DNA from: Planctomycetota bacterium
GTDB taxonomy: Bacteria; Planctomycetota; GCA-002687715; DRQF01
Reading direction: 5' to 3'
NCBI GenBank assembly: GCA_024275615.1
Contig: JAJRYU010000303.1
Span: 1 to 10,065, forward strand
Length of the DNA: 10,065 nt
Shown one piece after another: positions 7,236 to 10,065 of the stretch (its first letter is position 1; each line of letters begins with the position of its first letter). The position numbers and the translations under genes are program-made. The notes below the pieces were generated by a model that did no database searches, was not told the origin of the DNA, and was given only the letters and a program-made list of their open reading frames with translations.

Positions 7236-7273
7236 TCCGAGTTCATTCCCTTGGGAGGGGGAATGGTCTCGGA
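7236..7273 (+). promoter_or_regulatory. Strong stem-loop in the 5' leader of the secreted-protein gene
   Basis: TCCGAG (7236-7241) pairs with CTCGGA (7268-7273) and CATTCCC (7244-7250) pairs with GGGAATG (7259-7265), with a small 2x2 internal loop between and an eight-base loop (TTGGGAGG). The structure ends 15 bases before the ribosome binding site (GTGGAG, 7288-7293). No T tract follows, so it is not a simple terminator. It may affect translation or message stability. Confidence 0.45.
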
Positions 7274-7301
7274 CATCTCATTAACCTGTGGAGTTCTTTT
7301 T

Positions 7302-8459
7302 ATGCGCGTCCGCTTTTACCGTTTGGCTTTTTTTCTCTTGGTCGCTTCTTACATCAGTGTCGTGGCCTACGGGCAAGGTGTTGTTTTCACTGGGTTCGTT
7401 GACCAGGACTTTCAAGGTGCGACTTTCATCGCCGACGATCAGGGGGTGGATGTCGCCATGATCGGTGGGCTCGCCAACAACACTTCGGGTTGGGACATGA
7501 TGGGCCTTGCCCTTCACTATGACAAGAACGCGGACGAACTGCTTGTGGGTATCGACACCGCTGGCATTTGCGGCGACGCCGACGGCAATGGCAATCCTAG
7601 CCAAACGGACTACTACCTTTATCTCGCGGGAGGTGTCGATCAACCTCAATTCGGCGGCGGTGAGTTTTTCGCTGTCTGTTTTGATTTCGACAACGATGGG
7701 GATGGCGATGTCATTGCTGGGATTCCTTTGGGTGCCAATATCAGTCAATTCAAAGTTGCACGCATTGTCGCGGGGGTCCCTCTTTCCCAGAGCTTCGCAG
7801 CTTTTGGCGTTGATCTTCCTGAACACAACGGCGGAGTCTTGGGTGCCCCCGTGGCGACCTGCCCCGACATGGAGTTTTCTCTCACGGACTTTTGTTCGTT
7901 GATGGATGAGTTTGGAACTCCCGGCCAAACAAGCATCGGTGTCCACGTTTTTCTTGGGTCATTCGACGACGCCATGATTGGCGAGGATTTCATTTCCGGT
8001 GCCACCAACGATGATTTTCTCAGTGTCCCAATCGCAAACATCAGTGGCGGTATGCCTATTCTCAACCATCTTCAGCTCGTTGATATCGAAGTCGATAACG
8101 GTCTTTGGAAGTACACAAGTGGGTATACCAAGGCTGGCGGTTTCATCGGCTGCTACTTGTTTTCTTTGATCGATAATCCCAACGGCACCTTTTTGGGTGC
8201 CCCTATCAACATGAACATTCTCGTTGGCGATGGGACGGCAGCATCAATTTTCGTGACAGAGTTCCAAGCACCCATCAGTGCCAACGCCTGTGAGTATTTC
8301 GAAGACGATTACTACGCTCCCATGGGTTTGGAGAACCTCACGTACTACGTTCAAGTCTTTCAGTTTCGAGCCGTATTCGACCCCGATGCACCATTCAATT
8401 TCTTGGCGAGCAACCGCGTCATTGTTGGTCCCTCGAGCTATCCGAGTCTCAATAATTAG
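7302..8459 (+). CDS. Secreted Asp/Gly-rich protein of unknown family
   Basis: I do not recognise the family. ATG 7302 is chosen because GTGGAG (7288-7293) lies eight bases upstream and the protein then opens with a classic signal peptide: MRVRFYR followed by the hydrophobic AFFLLVASYISVVA, with likely cleavage after AYG at about residue 24. An in-frame TTG at 7251 would bury this signal. The 385-residue precursor has no later membrane segment, so it is probably exported beyond the inner membrane. DADGNGN (92-98) and DFDNDGDGD (128-136) resemble Asp-rich calcium-binding loops of the DxDxDG type. The mature part has six cysteines (90, 126, 187, 198, 284, 330), an even number consistent with disulfides. 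It is acidic and rich in Gly and aromatic residues, suggesting beta structure. LGAP occurs twice (180-183, 298-301), but I see no clear tandem domains. No catalytic motif or sorting tail is visible. It stands alone between terminator and convergent neighbour. Confidence 0.75.
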   Translation: MRVRFYRLAFFLLVASYISVVAYGQGVVFTGFVDQDFQGATFIADDQGVDVAMIGGLANNTSGWDMMGLALHYDKNADELLVGIDTAGICGDADGNGNPSQTDYYLYLAGGVDQPQFGGGEFFAVCFDFDNDGDGDVIAGIPLGANISQFKVARIVAGVPLSQSFAAFGVDLPEHNGGVLGAPVATCPDMEFSLTDFCSLMDEFGTPGQTSIGVHVFLGSFDDAMIGEDFISGATNDDFLSVPIANISGGMPILNHLQLVDIEVDNGLWKYTSGYTKAGGFIGCYLFSLIDNPNGTFLGAPINMNILVGDGTAASIFVTEFQAPISANACEYFEDDYYAPMGLENLTYYVQVFQFRAVFDPDAPFNFLASNRVIVGPSSYPSLNN

Positions 8460-8504
8460 AAGTGAAAAGGTGGAATCCGCAATCGACACGGTCGCGGGAC
8501 ATCA

Positions 8505-8864
8505 CTAAACCTGCGAATTCCGCATGATGGCCACAACTTCCAAGTGTTTGGTGTGCGGAAAAAGAGCAACCGGGGCCAAGTGGGTGAGTCTAAGCCGCCC
8601 TGGGAGCAAAAGGGCCTCGCAGTCTCTGAGGAAGGCATCGAAGCCGCAGTAGACAAGGATAAGTGTTTCAACGGATGAATGGGCCAGGGCTTTGATGAGA
8701 GCGGCTTCCATACCCTTGCGCGGCGGATCACATATGACCACCTCGGCGTCTTCGATCTGTGAGATGAAGTCCATTGCGGGCCCCACAAGCAGCTCAACTT
8801 TTTCTCCAAGCGACCCCAATAGCCCCAAACTCTTCTTTAGTCCGAGGAGACCAGCGGGTGAGAT
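8505..8864 (-). pseudogene. C-terminal part of an RlmC-like 23S rRNA (uracil-C5)-methyltransferase, beyond an in-frame stop
   Basis: This segment continues in the same frame as the upstream part after a TAA at 8867-8865. Numbered through the stop as residue 258, it runs ISPAGLLGLKKSLGLLG, then ICDPPRKG (DPPRKG at 304-309), VYCGFDAFLRD with the catalytic nucleophile Cys331, and FPHTKHLEVVAI with the conserved Glu367. These are the final motifs of the TrmA/RlmC/RlmD family, ending at residue 377, almost the length of E. coli RlmC (375). It has no ribosome binding site of its own; a TTG at 8828 could only start an inactive fragment lacking the SAM loop. Its catalytic residues are intact, so the loss looks recent or is a sequence error. 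Confidence 0.8.
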
Positions 8865-9638
8865 TTAGTTGGCAGCAAAGCTTGCAGAATTCGCCAGCAA
8901 ACCGAGACCGATTGCACCCACCCCACAATGGAATTCAAGGATGCGTTTGTGTTGCGGAACGAATCTCTCCAGCCAACGAACCATTTCTTCCGCCAGATCG
9001 AGATTGGCTTGGCCAAAGGCAGCTGGATGATAGTGAAGTACTCGATCGGCGAAATTCTCCTCCAAGTAGGGTTCCCCACAGACCAAGCGAAACTCCCGCC
9101 CCAGGATTGAATTGCCCGGCGAAGTATTTTGGTTCAACCATAAGGAGTGCAATAGGTCTCCCATCGATCGAACGAGTGCGGCGCAAAAAGCGGTCAAGTG
9201 GGGATCCGCAAGATCAGTGACGACGAGAACCAATTGCACCTTCTTTGTCGCGCGTTCAACAACGACTTGTAGGTATCTGAGAAGGCCTAATCTTGGTTTT
9301 TCGACATAGGGTGCAATCTGGTGGCTGCGCATGGCGCTCTTTACGTGGACGACCGTTTGGTTTATCGCCGGGTGGTGGATAGGGCAGTGCGGCATGTCAA
9401 CAATGCGGTGACTGCCTTTTTGAAAGATGCCTATTTTCGGGTTTTGGAAGCGTCCTCGGACAGCGAGTTTGGCACGAATCCGGTATTCAGCTGGGTTTCC
9501 GGTCAAAATCGCCGTCATTTGCGCACCTTGGCGCCTGCTGAGAGCCTCCAATATCTCGTGTTGCGGCAACTCTCTTGCCGGCCGATTGAACTCCGGACAA
9601 CCCGGGCAGGGTGGTCGATGACTGCAGAGAATCTTCAT
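8865..9638 (-). CDS. N-terminal part of an RlmC-like Fe-S 23S rRNA (uracil-C5)-methyltransferase, ended early by TAA
   Basis: The intact enzyme would transfer a methyl group from SAM to C5 of a uracil in 23S rRNA. MKILCSHRPPCPGC gives the Cx5Cx2C cluster ligands (C5, C11, C14), with the fourth in DMPHC (C85), as in the [4Fe-4S] TrmA-type enzymes. No TRAM domain precedes them, which fits RlmC better than RlmD. RAKLAVRG (55-62), YHPAAFGQAN (203-212, Gln210) and the SAM loop LEFHCGVGAIGLGLL (234-248) follow. The frame stops at codon 258 (AAN then TAA), where relatives have an acidic residue in a pattern like NEISP. The 257-residue product would lack the catalytic Cys and Glu and should be inactive. 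ATG 9638 overlaps the DUF1294 stop as ATGA, so translation is probably coupled. Which uracil is modified (747, 1939 or both) cannot be told. Confidence 0.8.
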   Translation of the reverse strand: MKILCSHRPPCPGCPEFNRPARELPQHEILEALSRRQGAQMTAILTGNPAEYRIRAKLAVRGRFQNPKIGIFQKGSHRIVDMPHCPIHHPAINQTVVHVKSAMRSHQIAPYVEKPRLGLLRYLQVVVERATKKVQLVLVVTDLADPHLTAFCAALVRSMGDLLHSLWLNQNTSPGNSILGREFRLVCGEPYLEENFADRVLHYHPAAFGQANLDLAEEMVRWLERFVPQHKRILEFHCGVGAIGLGLLANSASFAAN

Positions 9639-10003
9639 GGTGCGCTGCCTGACCAGGTCATCAAGAGAGCCAATTGCAGCAAAAAGAGAACACTGTAGAT
9701 AATGGCAAAATGGAGTTTCATCGATTTGTGGCGCAGGAACTTCATGCCGATAAAGGCAGCAGGAGTTGCGCCCAAGAGGGACATGATATGGAGCGCAGCT
9801 TCAGGGACGCGCCAACCAGAGCGTTTGGCCTGGGTTTTGTCAAAAAACCACAACAAAAGGGCGACAACGTTGGCGCTCAAAAGCCATGCGCCAAGGGCGT
9901 TCCAATCAAAGAAGTGCCATAGCGAGAAGGTCGCGAGTATAGCTGGAATGGCGAAAACTGTGAGGAAGAAGCGACGTGGTTTTTGTTTCATCATGTTCGG
10001 CAT
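9635..10003 (-). CDS. DUF1294 family small membrane protein
   Basis: This 122-residue protein has likely membrane helices at about 12-32, 36-54, 70-88 and 98-116. The conserved DUF1294 core is clear: FFDKTQAKRSGWRVPEAAL (53-71), then LLGATPAAFIGMKFLRHKS (76-94), with the typical DK, RxPE and RHK elements. The function of the family is unknown. Some relatives carry an N-terminal cold-shock domain; here there is only a short basic leader and an extra hydrophobic segment. ATG 10003 is preceded by a good ribosome binding site, AGAGGAG (10013-10007 on the minus strand). A second in-frame Met at residue 4 or 5 has a poorer position. Its TGA overlaps the start of the RlmC-like gene as ATGA, so the two form an operon. 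Upstream to the edge I see only small inverted repeats. Confidence 0.88.
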   Translation of the reverse strand: MPNMMKQKPRRFFLTVFAIPAILATFSLWHFFDWNALGAWLLSANVVALLLWFFDKTQAKRSGWRVPEAALHIMSLLGATPAAFIGMKFLRHKSMKLHFAIIYSVLFLLQLALLMTWSGSAP

Positions 10004-10065
10004 CTTCTCCTCTTGACGTATCCACTTTGGACCACACTATGGGTGTGGGGATGGGCCAAGATCCA

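Larger units (their letters stand above)
6946..7301 (+). other. 356-base intergenic region between fbaB and the secreted-protein gene
   Basis: No protein-coding gene is supported here. It holds the fbaB terminator (6972-7009), a candidate promoter (7103-7130) and a leader with inverted repeats ending in a strong hairpin (7236-7273). A tiny frame of 11 codons starts at ATG 7200 with AGGAGG only one base upstream, too close for normal initiation, and ends at TGA 7233-7235. Confidence 0.6.

Noticed and set aside
7251..7301. TTG start 17 codons upstream for the secreted protein
   Set aside because: It would put a non-hydrophobic tail before the signal peptide and overlaps the leader hairpin; ATG 7302 has a well-placed ribosome binding site.
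7281..7946. 221-codon minus-strand frame opposite the secreted-protein gene
   Set aside because: It has no ribosome binding site or motif, and the opposite strand has a signal peptide, a good start and Asp-rich motifs.
8865..8867. Recoded stop or variant genetic code at the methyltransferase TAA
   Set aside because: TAA is not a selenocysteine or pyrrolysine codon, and the transporter gene in this window ends in TAA at a sensible place (823-825).
1..10065. CRISPR array, transposon, prophage, tRNA or rRNA gene
   Set aside because: I saw no regularly spaced repeats, transposase or integrase motifs, long terminal inverted repeats, or tRNA/rRNA-like sequence on either strand; this was read by eye, not searched by tool.

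Overview
The window is ordinary bacterial chromosome of medium GC, roughly 50-55% by eye. It is densely packed, with genes on both strands, and I see no phage, insertion sequence, integron or CRISPR signal. The gene set suggests a Gram-negative-style heterotroph: two solute transporters, a class I fructose-bisphosphate aldolase of the FbaB type, an Fe-S RNA methyltransferase and a secreted Asp/Gly-rich protein. I cannot name a phylum from the sequence alone.

Layout, left to right. Positions 1-742 (minus) hold the N-terminal 247 residues of a DUF819 (YjcL-like) membrane protein that runs off the left edge. A perfect GC-rich hairpin at 769-796 separates it from a POT-family proton-coupled peptide transporter at 823-2919 (minus), which carries an unusual hydrophilic insert of about 140 residues. 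A divergent intergenic region (2920-3162) with a plausible promoter leads to a plus-strand pair. The first gene is a class I SAM-dependent methyltransferase (3163-3936). Seven bases after its stop comes an ATP-grasp ligase fused at its C-terminus to a low-molecular-weight protein tyrosine phosphatase domain (3944-5691). The ATP-grasp gene is broken in this sequence by a one-base frameshift at about 4190. fbaB (5893-6945) follows as its own unit, closed by a rho-independent terminator. A 356-base gap with a candidate promoter and a strong leader hairpin precedes a secreted protein of unknown family (7302-8459).

The right end is read from the minus strand. A small DUF1294 membrane protein (9635-10003) overlaps by ATGA an RlmC-like 23S rRNA (uracil-C5)-methyltransferase (8505-9638). 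That gene is split by an in-frame TAA where its family carries a SAM-binding glutamate.

Functional reading. The left end looks like nutrient uptake and fbaB is central carbon metabolism. The methyltransferase plus ATP-grasp/phosphatase pair looks like a small tailoring or ligation cassette of unknown product and is the least conventional part of the window. Two otherwise well-conserved genes each carry one disabling lesion within 5 kb. Either they are decaying, or this assembly contains point errors; raw reads would tell which.
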